From: FEN-1219 sp035644475
GTDB taxonomy: Bacteria > Pseudomonadota > Gammaproteobacteria > Steroidobacterales > Rariloculaceae
DNA: 18,696 nt
Assembly (NCBI GenBank): GCA_035644475.1
Contig: DASQOL010000235.1
Location: forward strand, 1 to 18,696
Reading direction: 5' to 3'
The notes under the pieces are model-generated. The model saw only the letters and a program-made list of their open reading frames with translations. It had not been told where the DNA came from and searched no databases. Each line of letters begins with the position of its first letter. The first letter of the stretch is position 1. Both the position numbers and the translations under genes were made by a program. Shown in pieces: positions 1 to 8,881 of the stretch.

Positions 1-111
1 CGCCTGCGCCGCGGCGGTAGCGACGAGCCGAGCCACAGCGCCGAGAGCCGCGGAGCCCGGGCGCGCAGCGCCCGGGGGCGAGCCGCAGGCGAGCATCCAG
101 AACGCGGCGGC
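1..111. repeat. Left copy of a perfect 111-bp terminal direct repeat
   Basis: Bases 1-111 are identical, in the same orientation, to bases 18586-18696. The copy contains a perfect hairpin with 9-bp arms (56-64 and 68-76, CCCGGGCGC and its complement) around a GCA loop. The right copy is cut by the window end, so the repeat may be longer than 111 bp. Two explanations fit: redundancy from an assembly that closed or looped on itself, or a dispersed intergenic repeat at which the sequence was broken on both sides. The genes between the copies are housekeeping genes, which argues against a plasmid. Confidence 0.95.
56..76. repeat. GCA-loop palindrome inside the terminal repeat
   Basis: Perfect 9-bp stem: CCCGGGCGC at 56-64, loop GCA at 65-67, GCGCCCGGG at 68-76. 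A smaller hairpin of the same design (CCGGCC, GCA, GGCCGG) lies at 185-199. There is no following T-run on either strand, so an intrinsic terminator is not clearly indicated. The compact GC-rich palindrome is more like a REP-type intergenic element. Confidence 0.7.
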
Positions 112-156
112 ACGCCGTCTCTACGAAGCGCAACAATTAAACGACCGCGTTCTGGA
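96..156. repeat. 12-bp perfect inverted repeat straddling the repeat edge
   Basis: TCCAGAACGCGG at 96-107 is the exact reverse complement of CCGCGTTCTGGA at 145-156, with a 37-base centre (108-144) that is AT-richer than its surroundings. The left arm lies inside the 111-bp terminal repeat and the right arm outside it. This suggests that the mobile or dispersed unit, if there is one, extends past base 111. Confidence 0.6.
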
Positions 157-184
157 CCCCGGCGAACGCGCCGTGGCGAGGGAA

Positions 185-199
185 CCGGCCGCAGGCCGG
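185..199. repeat. Second GCA-loop hairpin
   Basis: CCGGCC (185-190), loop GCA (191-193) and GGCCGG (194-199) form a perfect 6-bp stem. It shares the loop triplet and GC-only arms of the hairpin at 56-76. It lies downstream of the TerC-family gene, which reads towards it, and could help end that transcript, although no T-tract follows. Confidence 0.4.
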
Positions 200-300
200 C
201 GAAGTCGCGTGCCGCGGCGGAGGCGTCACACGTCTCGTCCGAGGGGCGGCCGCAGCCACCGCAACGCCACAACCGGCCAAAGTGAGACGCGCCGCGAACC

Positions 301-1047
301 TCAGGCGCTGGGATCTTTCTTGCGCAGCTGCACCGGCGGCTTCCGCCCCCGGCGAATCCGCAGGTTCAGCATCTCGACGCCGACGGAGAACGCCATCGCG
401 AAGTAGATGTACCCCTTCGGGATGTGCACGTCGATGCCCTCCGCGATCAGCGCCACGCCGATCAGCACGAGGAACGACAGCGCGAGCATCTTGATCGTGG
501 GGTGAGTGTCGACGAATCGGCCGATCGCCCCCGCCGCGAACATCATCACGAGCACCGCCAGCACGATCGCGATGATCATCACGACCACGTGATCGGCGAG
601 CCCGACCGCCGTGATCACCGAGTCGAGCGAGAACACGATGTCGATGAGCCCGATCGCGATGATCGTGCTTACGAACCCCGCGTGCTTACCGGACCCGCCT
701 CCTTCGTGCTCCGCGCCCTCGAGACTTTCATGGATCTCGAGCGTGGACTTCGCGAGCAGGAACAGGCCGCCGCCGATCAAGATCACGTCGCGCCCGGAGA
801 TCTCGGTTCCGGCCGCCGTGAACCACGGCGCCTGGAGCCGCATGATCCACGTGATCGTGAGCAGCAGCAGGATGCGCGTGCCCATCGCGATCCCGAGGCC
901 GAGGATCCGCGCCTGCTGCCTCTGGCTGTCCGGCAGACGGCCGACGAGGATGCTGATGAAGATGATGTTGTCGACGCCGAGGACGATCTCGAGGAGCGTG
1001 AGCGTGGCGAGCGCCACCCACGCTTCGGGCGAGCTGATCCACTCCAT
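301..1047 (-). CDS. TerC-family integral membrane protein, YgdQ-like
   Basis: Predicted inner-membrane protein of 248 residues, close in length and pattern to the single-domain YgdQ type of the TerC family. The paired acidic membrane motifs are visible: E20 with LGVDN at 23-27 in the first segment, and DIVFSLDSV at 136-144 later. A conserved tail-side HIPKGYIYFAMAFS stretch lies around 208-221. About seven hydrophobic segments can be traced, with a charged Gly/Glu/His loop near 105-122. Relatives are linked to metal-ion handling (manganese export, tellurite resistance), but the substrate here cannot be read from the sequence. The start follows the dsbC stop by 23 bases with no strong Shine-Dalgarno site, so it is probably co-transcribed with xerD-dsbC. 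The C-terminal tail is basic and probably cytosolic. Confidence 0.88.
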   Translation of the reverse strand: MEWISSPEAWVALATLTLLEIVLGVDNIIFISILVGRLPDSQRQQARILGLGIAMGTRILLLLTITWIMRLQAPWFTAAGTEISGRDVILIGGGLFLLAKSTLEIHESLEGAEHEGGGSGKHAGFVSTIIAIGLIDIVFSLDSVITAVGLADHVVVMIIAIVLAVLVMMFAAGAIGRFVDTHPTIKMLALSFLVLIGVALIAEGIDVHIPKGYIYFAMAFSVGVEMLNLRIRRGRKPPVQLRKKDPSA

Positions 1048-1070
1048 CGAGCGGCGCGGCGCCTAGGCCG

Positions 1071-1829
1071 CTACTCGATTTCTGCGTCGGTGATGACGGC
1101 GGTCGGGTCGTCGAGCACCTTGGCGAGCGTGGCCGGCGGCAGATAGCCGCCGATGTAGTCGCCGGTCTCGGTGAACACTGCCGGCGTGCCGCGCACGCCG
1201 ATGCGCTTGCCGAGCGAGTAGTGGGACTCGACGGGCGTGTTACCGCACTTCGCTTGCGGCACCTCGCCGCCGAGCTTCGCTTTCGTCAGCGCCGTGTTGC
1301 GGTCTTTCGAGCACCACACACCCTCGGCCTTGGACCACGACTCGGTGTTCGGGCCCGTGCGCGGGAAGGACAGATAGTGCACCTCGATGCCGAGGGCCGT
1401 GACCTTGTCGATATCGCGGTGGAACTGCCGGCAGTAGCCGCAGTCGACGTCGGTGAAGATCGTGACGGTGTGCTTGACCTTGCCGTCTTTCGGGCTGAAC
1501 ACGATCATCGTGGCGGGCTCGACGGCGGCGAGCATCGCGACACGCGCTCGCGCTCGTGTTTCCTCGGTGATGTTGGCGCCCGACGCGACGTCGGTGATGT
1601 CGCCCTGGAAAACGTAGCGGCCGTCCTTGGTGACGTAGGCGACGGTGGAGCCGATCGCGACCTGGTAGATGCCCGGCACCGGGGAGTCGCTGATTTGCGA
1701 AGGGTCGACGCCGTTGAGCTTGCCCGCGAGCTCTTCCCTGCTGAGCGGCTTGCTGTCGTCCGCCGTCGCAGTGGAGAGAGCCAAGCAGAGCGACAACGCG
1801 TAGAGGGTCCGGGTCCAGTTCATTCGCAC
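1071..1829 (-). CDS. dsbC: Periplasmic thiol:disulfide isomerase DsbC
   Basis: Periplasmic isomerase that reshuffles wrong disulfide bonds in exported proteins and is kept reduced by DsbD. From the GTG at 1829 the protein has 252 residues. It shows a Sec signal ending near TATA-DD, an N-terminal dimerisation region (SREELAGKLNGVDPSQI, then the SPVPGIYQV segment), and a thioredoxin-fold domain with the active site CGYC at 130-133, the cis-proline loop RGTPAVF near 213-219 and the structural cysteines C173 and C195. All are typical of DsbC rather than DsbG. The start is a choice: AAAGGAG at 1836-1842 lies 6 bases from the GTG at 1829 and 12 from the ATG at 1823, so the GTG is preferred. The order xerD-dsbC matches E. 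coli, but recJ is absent and the TerC-family gene follows instead. Confidence 0.93.
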   Translation of the reverse strand: MRMNWTRTLYALSLCLALSTATADDSKPLSREELAGKLNGVDPSQISDSPVPGIYQVAIGSTVAYVTKDGRYVFQGDITDVASGANITEETRARARVAMLAAVEPATMIVFSPKDGKVKHTVTIFTDVDCGYCRQFHRDIDKVTALGIEVHYLSFPRTGPNTESWSKAEGVWCSKDRNTALTKAKLGGEVPQAKCGNTPVESHYSLGKRIGVRGTPAVFTETGDYIGGYLPPATLAKVLDDPTAVITDAEIE

Positions 1830-1835
1830 GGCGGT

Positions 1836-1842
1836 CTCCTTT
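1836..1842 (-). promoter_or_regulatory. Shine-Dalgarno site of dsbC
   Basis: On the minus strand this reads AAAGGAG. Six bases separate it from GTG (1829-1827) and twelve from the in-frame ATG (1823-1821), which favours the GTG start. Confidence 0.7.
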
Positions 1843-1882
1843 GGCAGACGGCCTCGACGGCCTGAAGTCGGTGCCGGCTTCG

Positions 1883-1891
1883 ATTCTACCA
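1883..1891 (-). promoter_or_regulatory. Possible extended -10 promoter of dsbC
   Basis: In the roughly 100-base gap between the xerD stop (1931) and dsbC, the minus strand reads TGGTAGAAT, an extended -10 box (TGn followed by TAGAAT, five of six matches to TATAAT). No good -35 box is seen, which is acceptable for the extended type. Transcription would start near 1876, about 47 bases before the start codon. It could give dsbC and the TerC gene expression independent of xerD. Confidence 0.35.
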
Positions 1892-1930
1892 ATAAAGACG
1901 GCGGCGGGAAGCGCGACCCTAGCCCCGGCC

Positions 1931-2875
1931 CTAGCCTCGAGGATGGTGCCGGCTGTGCAGCTCTTTCATGCGCTCGCGCGCAACGTGCGTGTAGATCTGC
2001 GTGGTCGAGACGTCGCTGTGGCCGAGCAGCAGCTGCACGACGCGCAGGTCCGCGCCGTTGTTGAGCAGGTGCGTCGCGAACGCGTGCCGCACGGTATGCG
2101 GCGACAGCTTCTTCTTGACGCCCGCCTTCTTCGCGTAACGCTTGATGATGTGCCAGAAGGCCTGGCGCGTCATTCGGTCGCCGCGGCGCGTCGGAAACAG
2201 GTACTCGGTCTGGCGCTCGAGCAGGATTTCGATGCGCGGCCCCTCGATGAACTGCTTGACCCAGTCCTGCGCCTCGTCGCCCATCGGAATCAGCCGCTCG
2301 CGATCGCCCTTGCCGACGATCCGGAGCACGCCCTGGTTCAGGTTGATCTGGCTCATCTTAAGATTTATGAGCTCGGACACCCGGACGCCGGTCGCGTAGA
2401 GGACCTCGAGCATCGCGCGGTCGCGATGGCCGAGCGGCTCGGCGACCACCGGGGCCGCGAGCAGCGACTCGACCTCTTCCTCGGTCAGCGACTGCGGCAG
2501 GGCGCGGCCGATCTTCGGCATCGCGATCTGCGCGGTCGGGTCCTCCGCGAGCAACCCCTCGCGGAGCAGGTAACGGTAGAAGCGACGGAAGCTCGACAGC
2601 TGTCGCGCCGTCGAGCGCGGCTTGGCGCCCGACTCGACGCGCCAAGCGATGTATTCGAGGAGGTCGGCGCGGCTAGCGCGCGCGAGCTCGACGTTGCGTC
2701 CCACCAGACGTTGGGAGAGCGCGACGAGATCGGCGCGATAGGCTCCGAGCGTGTTCTCCGACAGTCCGCGCTCCATCCAGATCGCATCGAGAAATCGATC
2801 GATCAGCGCTTTCGGATCGCTGGGAAAACCGCCGCCCGCCGGGGCCGGGCTCGTCTGGAGAAAGTTATGCGCCAT
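1931..2875 (-). CDS. xerD: Site-specific tyrosine recombinase XerD
   Basis: Recombinase that, with XerC, resolves chromosome dimers at dif under FtsK control. The 314-residue protein has the N-terminal SAM-like core-binding domain (about 22-110; FLDAIWMERGLSENTLGAYR is typical of XerD) and the C-terminal catalytic domain. All catalytic residues are present: R165 (ATGVRVSEL), K189 (GKGDRERLIP), H260 and R263 (SPHTVRHAFATHLL), H286 (LLGHSDVSTTQ) and nucleophile Y295 (IYTHV). The first 17 or so residues exceed the E. coli protein, and no clear Shine-Dalgarno site precedes the ATG, so the true start could be further in. dsbC follows on the same strand. XerC is the main alternative, but the dsbC neighbour and the SAENT-like start favour XerD. 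Confidence 0.93.
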   Translation of the reverse strand: MAHNFLQTSPAPAGGGFPSDPKALIDRFLDAIWMERGLSENTLGAYRADLVALSQRLVGRNVELARASRADLLEYIAWRVESGAKPRSTARQLSSFRRFYRYLLREGLLAEDPTAQIAMPKIGRALPQSLTEEEVESLLAAPVVAEPLGHRDRAMLEVLYATGVRVSELINLKMSQINLNQGVLRIVGKGDRERLIPMGDEAQDWVKQFIEGPRIEILLERQTEYLFPTRRGDRMTRQAFWHIIKRYAKKAGVKKKLSPHTVRHAFATHLLNNGADLRVVQLLLGHSDVSTTQIYTHVARERMKELHSRHHPRG

Positions 2876-3134
2876 TACCGATAAAGGTCGCGTCGAAAGT
2901 TAGAAATCCGATATGATTCAGAACGTTGTTTAGCCGCAATCGCGCCGGTCCGAACCCCCCGACGCCGATCGAGTATGCGTGACCGCTGGGGCGTGCTGCG
3001 TGACCGGCTTCACAAAACCCTTTGCGCATTAACATAAAGAGAAACGTGTCACAGAAAACGCGAGAGAAAGCGTTTCGAGTGTCTCCGGGGCGCGACTCGG
3101 GCTTTGACATAAAGGAGCGCCTCACTACAACGCC
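2876..3134. other. AT-richer divergent intergenic region between xerD and plsC
   Basis: This 259-base gap carries control signals for two divergent genes. Its AT content is clearly higher than its flanks. It contains two imperfect copies of TTRACATAAAG, at 3029-3042 and 3104-3117, exactly 75 bases apart, and a small hairpin (AAACGC and GCGTTT around an 8-base loop) near 3055-3075. The minus-strand frame through it has no recognisable content. I see no convincing promoter for xerD. Confidence 0.55.
3104..3131 (+). promoter_or_regulatory. Likely sigma-70 promoter of plsC
   Basis: A perfect -35 box, TTGACA at 3104-3109, is followed after 16 bases by TACAAC at 3126-3131 (four of six matches to TATAAT). 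The start of transcription would fall near 3138, just after the first possible ATG (3135). This implies either a leaderless message or use of the in-frame ATG at 3162. The AAAGGAG inside the spacer is 17 bases from 3135, too far to act as its ribosome site. Confidence 0.4.
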
Positions 3135-3977
3135 ATGCGCCGTACCGTGGACCCAAGGCCGATGCGCGAGCTCTCGTTGATCGTCCGCTCCGCGATTCGG
3201 CGCTGCTACGGCTGCTATGCGTGGCTCGCATTGCTCGTAGCCGTCGTTCCCACCTGCGTGCTGCTCGCGATTGCGCCCGGCGTGGAACGCCGCCGGCGGG
3301 TTGCCCGCGCCGGCGCGCGGTTCTTCTTCCTCGCGATCGGCAGCCCGGTGCGCGTGGAAGGGGAGCCGATCGGCGCCCACTACCCTTGCGTCGTAGTCGC
3401 GAATCACGCGAGCTACCTCGACGGCATCATTTTAACCGCGGCCCTGCCCGCCGGGTTCACCTATCTCATCAAGCAGGAAATGGCCCGCGTGCCCGTCGCG
3501 GGGTTCATCCTCCGGCGGCTCGGCTCGGCGTTCGTCGACCGCCACGACCTGCTCGACCGCAAGCGTATCGCCCGGCGGCTCGTCGAGGCGGCGGTGCGCG
3601 GGGAGGCGCTAGGCTTCTTCCCGGAGGGCACGTTCGACGCGCCGCCGGGTTTGAAGCCGTTCCAGCCCGGCGCGTTCGCGGCGGCCGCGCGAGCGAAGCT
3701 GCCCGTCGTGCCGGTGATCATTTACGGTTCGCGGCAGAAGCTCCCCGCGAAACGGGTGCTGCCCGCGCCCGGCCCGTTACGCGTGCGCGTCTGCCGGCCG
3801 GTGCCCCCCGGGGACCACCCCACGGCGCGGGGGCTGCTCCAGGCGACGCGGGCCGTGATGCTCGCGAATCTCGACGAGCCCGACCTTGCACCGCCCGCTT
3901 CCGGCGCGCACGGGGAGCGCGGGCGCCTCGCACGGGCTCGCGCGCCGGTGGAAGAGCAGCGTCACATCCCCGCGTAG
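3135..3977 (+). CDS. plsC: 1-acyl-sn-glycerol-3-phosphate acyltransferase (PlsC family)
   Basis: Membrane enzyme that acylates lysophosphatidate to phosphatidate in phospholipid synthesis. The 280-residue protein has a hydrophobic N-terminal anchor (about 26-48), the catalytic block NHASYLD (H91, D96), the glycerophosphate-binding FPEGT at 162-166 within FFPEGTFDAPPGLKPF, and the late VVPVIIYG block at 191-198. These are blocks I, III and IV of the LPLAT family. It could instead act in another acyl transfer such as ornithine-lipid synthesis, as paralogues are common. The ATG at 3162 (MRELSLIV) is an alternative start that agrees better with the promoter at 3104-3131. The Arg/Glu-rich C-terminal tail overlaps the end of the convergent ETF-QO gene by 16 bases. 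Confidence 0.85.
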   Translation: MRRTVDPRPMRELSLIVRSAIRRCYGCYAWLALLVAVVPTCVLLAIAPGVERRRRVARAGARFFFLAIGSPVRVEGEPIGAHYPCVVVANHASYLDGIILTAALPAGFTYLIKQEMARVPVAGFILRRLGSAFVDRHDLLDRKRIARRLVEAAVRGEALGFFPEGTFDAPPGLKPFQPGAFAAAARAKLPVVPVIIYGSRQKLPAKRVLPAPGPLRVRVCRPVPPGDHPTARGLLQATRAVMLANLDEPDLAPPASGAHGERGRLARARAPVEEQRHIPA

Positions 3978-5614
3978 CTCGGCCCGGAGCCGCCCTCCGG
4001 CGGCACCCACGTGATGTTCTGCGCGGGGTCTTTGATCTCGCACGTCTTGCAGTGCACGCAGTTCGCCGCGTTGATCCGAAAGTGCGCGGCCCCCGCGCCG
4101 TCGCGCACCACCTCGAAGACGCCCGCCGGGCAATAGCGCTGCGCGGGCTCGTCGTACAGCGGCAGGTTCGCGGCCACCGGCACGGCGGGATCGGCGAGCT
4201 GCAGATGCGCCGGTTGATTCTCGTCGTGGGCGGTGCTCGCCAAGAACACTGAGCTCATGCGGTCGAACGACACGACGCCGTCGGGCTTCGGGTAGGCGAT
4301 CTTCGGAGCGGCGGCCGCACGCTCGAGCCGCGCGTGATCGGGAACGCGGTTGCGCAGCGTGAACGGCACTCGGCCGCCGAGCACGTTCTGCTCGACGAAC
4401 GCGAGCGCGCCGCCGAGCAACGTGCCGAACTTGGTCATCGCGGGGCTGAAGTTGCGCGCGCGATAGAGCTCGTCCCACACCCACGACGCGCGCACGCGCT
4501 GCGCGTAGTCCGCTTCCGCGTCGGCCGGCGCGCCGGCCGGGAGGCACAGCGCCGCGAAAATCGATTCGGCCGCGAGCATCCCGGTCTTCATCGCAGTGTG
4601 CGACCCCTTGATCTTGGCGCCGTTCAAGAATCCCGCCTCGCATCCGACGAGCAGGCCGCCGGGCACCGACAGCGCGGGCAGCGACTGCAGCCCGCCCTTG
4701 TTCACCGCGCGCGCGCCGTAAGCGATGCGCTGCCCGCCCTCGAGCACCGCGCGGATCGTGCGATGTGTCTTCCAACGTTGGAGCTCGGCGAACGGATCGA
4801 GATGCGGATTCGCATAGCTCAACGCGACGATTAGCCCTAAGTAAACGCGGTGCCCAGCTGCGTGATAGACGAACCCGCCGCCCTCGGTCGCGTCATCGAG
4901 CGGCCAGCCGAACGTGTGCAGCACCTCGCCGGGGCGATGCTTCGCCGGATCGACCTGCCAGATCTCCTTGAGCCCTAGCCCATAGTGCTGCGGATCGGCC
5001 GCGGCGCGCAGCGCGAAGCGCCGCTCGAGCGCGACGCCGAGATTGCCGCGGCAACCTTCCGCGAACACGACGTAGCGGCCGCGGAGCTCGTAGCCCGGCT
5101 GGAAGGTCGGCTTGTGCGTGCCGTCGCGAGCAACACCTGAGTCGCCGGTGGCGACGCCGACGACGCGGTCGCCGTCGTAGAGCACCTCGGTCGCCGCGAA
5201 GCCGGGCAAGAGGCTGCAGCCGAGCGCCTCGGCCTGCTCGCCGAGCCATCGGCAAAGATCCCCAAGGCTCGCGACGTGATTGCCGTGATTGCGCAACAGG
5301 CGCGGCACGAGCCCGCGCGGAACCGCGACGGCCGATCGCGAGTTACGCAGCCAGTGAACGCGGTCGTCGGTGACGGGCACGCCGAGAGGCGCGCCGCGCT
5401 CGCGCCAGTCGGGGAACAGCTCCTCGAGCGCGCGCGGCTCGATCACCGCGCCCGACACGATGTGCGCCCCGACGGCGGCGCCCTTCTCCACGACGGCGAC
5501 CGCGAGCTCGCGCCCCGCGGCGCGCGCCAATTGGCCCAAGCGGCATGCGGCGGCGAGGCCGGCCGGCCCGGCACCGACGATGACGACATCGAACTCGAGT
5601 GCCTCTCGTGACAT
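3962..5614 (-). CDS. Electron-transfer flavoprotein-ubiquinone oxidoreductase
   Basis: Membrane-bound FAD and [4Fe-4S] enzyme that passes electrons from reduced ETF, made by acyl-CoA and amino-acid dehydrogenases, to ubiquinone. From the ATG at 5614 it has 550 residues, the family length. Visible are the FAD-binding GAGPAG at 14-19, the HIVSGAVIEPRAL region, and near the C-terminus the four cluster ligands C495 (YCPAGVFEV) and C519, C522, C525 (NCVHCKTCEIKDP), followed by the usual NITWVPPEGG-GP ending. The frame continues open for about 210 codons upstream, but that extension is low-complexity and overlaps the divergent gene, so the ATG preceding SREALEFDVVIVG is chosen; AGGT lies upstream of it. 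The 3' end overlaps plsC by 16 bases. Confidence 0.95.
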   Translation of the reverse strand: MSREALEFDVVIVGAGPAGLAAACRLGQLARAAGRELAVAVVEKGAAVGAHIVSGAVIEPRALEELFPDWRERGAPLGVPVTDDRVHWLRNSRSAVAVPRGLVPRLLRNHGNHVASLGDLCRWLGEQAEALGCSLLPGFAATEVLYDGDRVVGVATGDSGVARDGTHKPTFQPGYELRGRYVVFAEGCRGNLGVALERRFALRAAADPQHYGLGLKEIWQVDPAKHRPGEVLHTFGWPLDDATEGGGFVYHAAGHRVYLGLIVALSYANPHLDPFAELQRWKTHRTIRAVLEGGQRIAYGARAVNKGGLQSLPALSVPGGLLVGCEAGFLNGAKIKGSHTAMKTGMLAAESIFAALCLPAGAPADAEADYAQRVRASWVWDELYRARNFSPAMTKFGTLLGGALAFVEQNVLGGRVPFTLRNRVPDHARLERAAAAPKIAYPKPDGVVSFDRMSSVFLASTAHDENQPAHLQLADPAVPVAANLPLYDEPAQRYCPAGVFEVVRDGAGAAHFRINAANCVHCKTCEIKDPAQNITWVPPEGGSGPSYAGM

Positions 5615-5686
5615 TGGCTCGACCTGGCGGGGAGCGCGAAGCGGTGCCGCATTGTAACATCGCGTCCCGAACCGCCTCTTCTTCGA
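5615..5686. promoter_or_regulatory. Shared divergent control region of ETF-QO and acetoacetyl-CoA synthetase
   Basis: The 72-base gap has an AT-richer core at 5651-5660. Read on the minus strand it gives TACAAT (5656-5651, five of six matches to a -10 box) for ETF-QO. On the plus strand it gives TAACAT (5655-5660) for the synthetase. The two candidate -10 boxes overlap, so polymerase could serve only one direction at a time. No good -35 box is seen for either, so an activator may be needed. Confidence 0.3.
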
Positions 5687-7656
<1,970 letters not shown>

Positions 7657-7660
<4 letters not shown>

Positions 7661-8751
7661 CGGGGCCCCTCGCCGTCTATCGCCGGCGCGTCGAGCGCGG
7701 CGAGCTCGCCGCCGACGCGGCGCAAGCGCGCTCGGTCGAGGCGCTCGAGCGGCTCTATCGCGACCTGCACGCGGCCGCGCCGGCGAAGGGCTGGCGCCGC
7801 CGCGTCGCGCGCATCGCGGGGCGCAAGGCTGGCACCGTGCGCGGCCTCTATCTCTGGGGCGGCGTAGGCCGCGGCAAGACGCTGCTGATGGATCTCTTCT
7901 TCGGCTGCCTGCCGTTCGACGACAAGCTGCGGCAACACTTCCACCGCTTCATGGCCTCGGTGCACGAGCGGCTCAAGAAGCTGCGCGATCGCGAGGAGCC
8001 TCTCGACCTCGTCGCCGCTGAGATCGCGGGCGAGACTCGGATCATTTGCTTCGACGAATTCGCGGTCAACGACATCGCCGACGCCATGATCCTGGGCCGG
8101 TTGTTCGAGGCGTTGTTCGCGCGCGGCGTGACACTCGCCGCGACCTCGAACATCGAGCCCGACAAGCTCTATCGCGACGGGCTGCAGCGCCAGCGTTTCG
8201 TGCCGACGATCGCGCTGCTCAAGAAGCACTGCGAGGTCCTGCACGTCGACGGCCCGGTCGACTACCGGCTGCGGGTGCTCGAGCGCGCGGACGTGTACCA
8301 GACTCCGAGCGGCGGCCGCGCCGACCAACGGCTCGCCGAATACTTCGAAGCCATCGCGCCCGACGAAGGCGACCACGGCGGCTCGCTCGAGCTGCACGGC
8401 CGCGAAGTCCCCTACCTGCGCGCCGCCGACGGCGTGATCTGGTTCGAGTTCACGCACATCTGTGAGGCGCCGCGGGGCAAGGACGACTACGTCGAGCTCT
8501 CGCGTCTCTATCAAACGGTGCTGGTCTCGAACGTGCCGCAGCTCGACGCCACGCTCGAGAACCAGGCACGGCGTTTTGTCGCATTGGTCGACGAGTTCTA
8601 CGACCGGCGCGTGAAGCTGATCCTGTCGGCGGCCGCGCCGCCCGCCGACCTCTATCGCGGCGAGAAGCTGCGTCACGATTTTTTGCGCGCGCGGAGCCGG
8701 CTCGAAGAGATGCAGAGTCACGACTACCTCGCGTCCGAGCATCGCCCGTAG
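7657..8751 (+). CDS. zapE: Cell-division ATPase ZapE (AFG1 family)
   Basis: AAA-type ATPase that in E. coli joins the Z-ring late in division and lowers FtsZ polymer stability. From the TTG at 7657 it has 364 residues, close to the E. coli 375. Visible are the N-terminal GPLAVYRRRVERGEL, Walker A GGVGRGKT at 68-75, the family signature HFHRFMASVHERL, Walker B ICFDEF at 130-135, a sensor-1-like ATSNIEPDKLYRDGLQR, and the C-terminal FVALVDEFYDRRVKL. No in-frame ATG precedes Walker A, and the homology begins right at this TTG, which overlaps the aacS stop as TTGA. The start is therefore almost certainly TTG with coupled translation. The open frame upstream inside aacS is a shadow. Confidence 0.93.
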
Positions 8752-8881
8752 CCGTTCATCCGACGGCAGTAGCCGCTCGTCGCATGGCCGCCACAAGCCG
8801 CGGCGAAGTGTGACGACTTTCAAAGCCGCACCCTCAGGAAGCCCGTACCTTGCGGCTCACATCAAGGCACCGGGTTGGGTT
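8752..8881. other. Leader region of the minor-pilin operon
   Basis: This 130-base gap separates zapE from the pilin genes. It holds no clear intrinsic terminator and no convincing -35/-10 pair. An in-frame GTG at 8810 would extend the first pilin by 24 residues. The prepilin leader is already complete from the ATG at 8882. Confidence 0.4.

Larger units (their letters stand above)
1..300. other. Gene-free, hairpin-rich intergenic region
   Basis: No reading frame here shows family similarity. The short frames at 173-406 and 282-494 are arginine- and proline-rich shadows. The region holds the left terminal repeat, the 12-bp inverted repeat at 96-156, the hairpin at 185-199 and a short AT-rich patch at 131-142. 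It lies downstream of the minus-strand TerC-family gene that ends at 301. Confidence 0.7.

Noticed and set aside
1931..2875. XerD read as an integrase of a mobile element, given the flanking repeats
   Set aside because: Sequence pattern and the dsbC neighbour fit the chromosomal XerD. No att-like core, excisionase or cargo genes are present.
3049..3407. Small minus-strand frames between xerD and plsC
   Set aside because: No motif or ribosome site, and they overlap the conserved N-terminus of plsC or its promoter.
3777..4775. 332-codon frame on the same strand as ETF-QO but in another frame
   Set aside because: An Arg/Ala-rich shadow of the ETF-QO gene, with no domain and no ribosome site.
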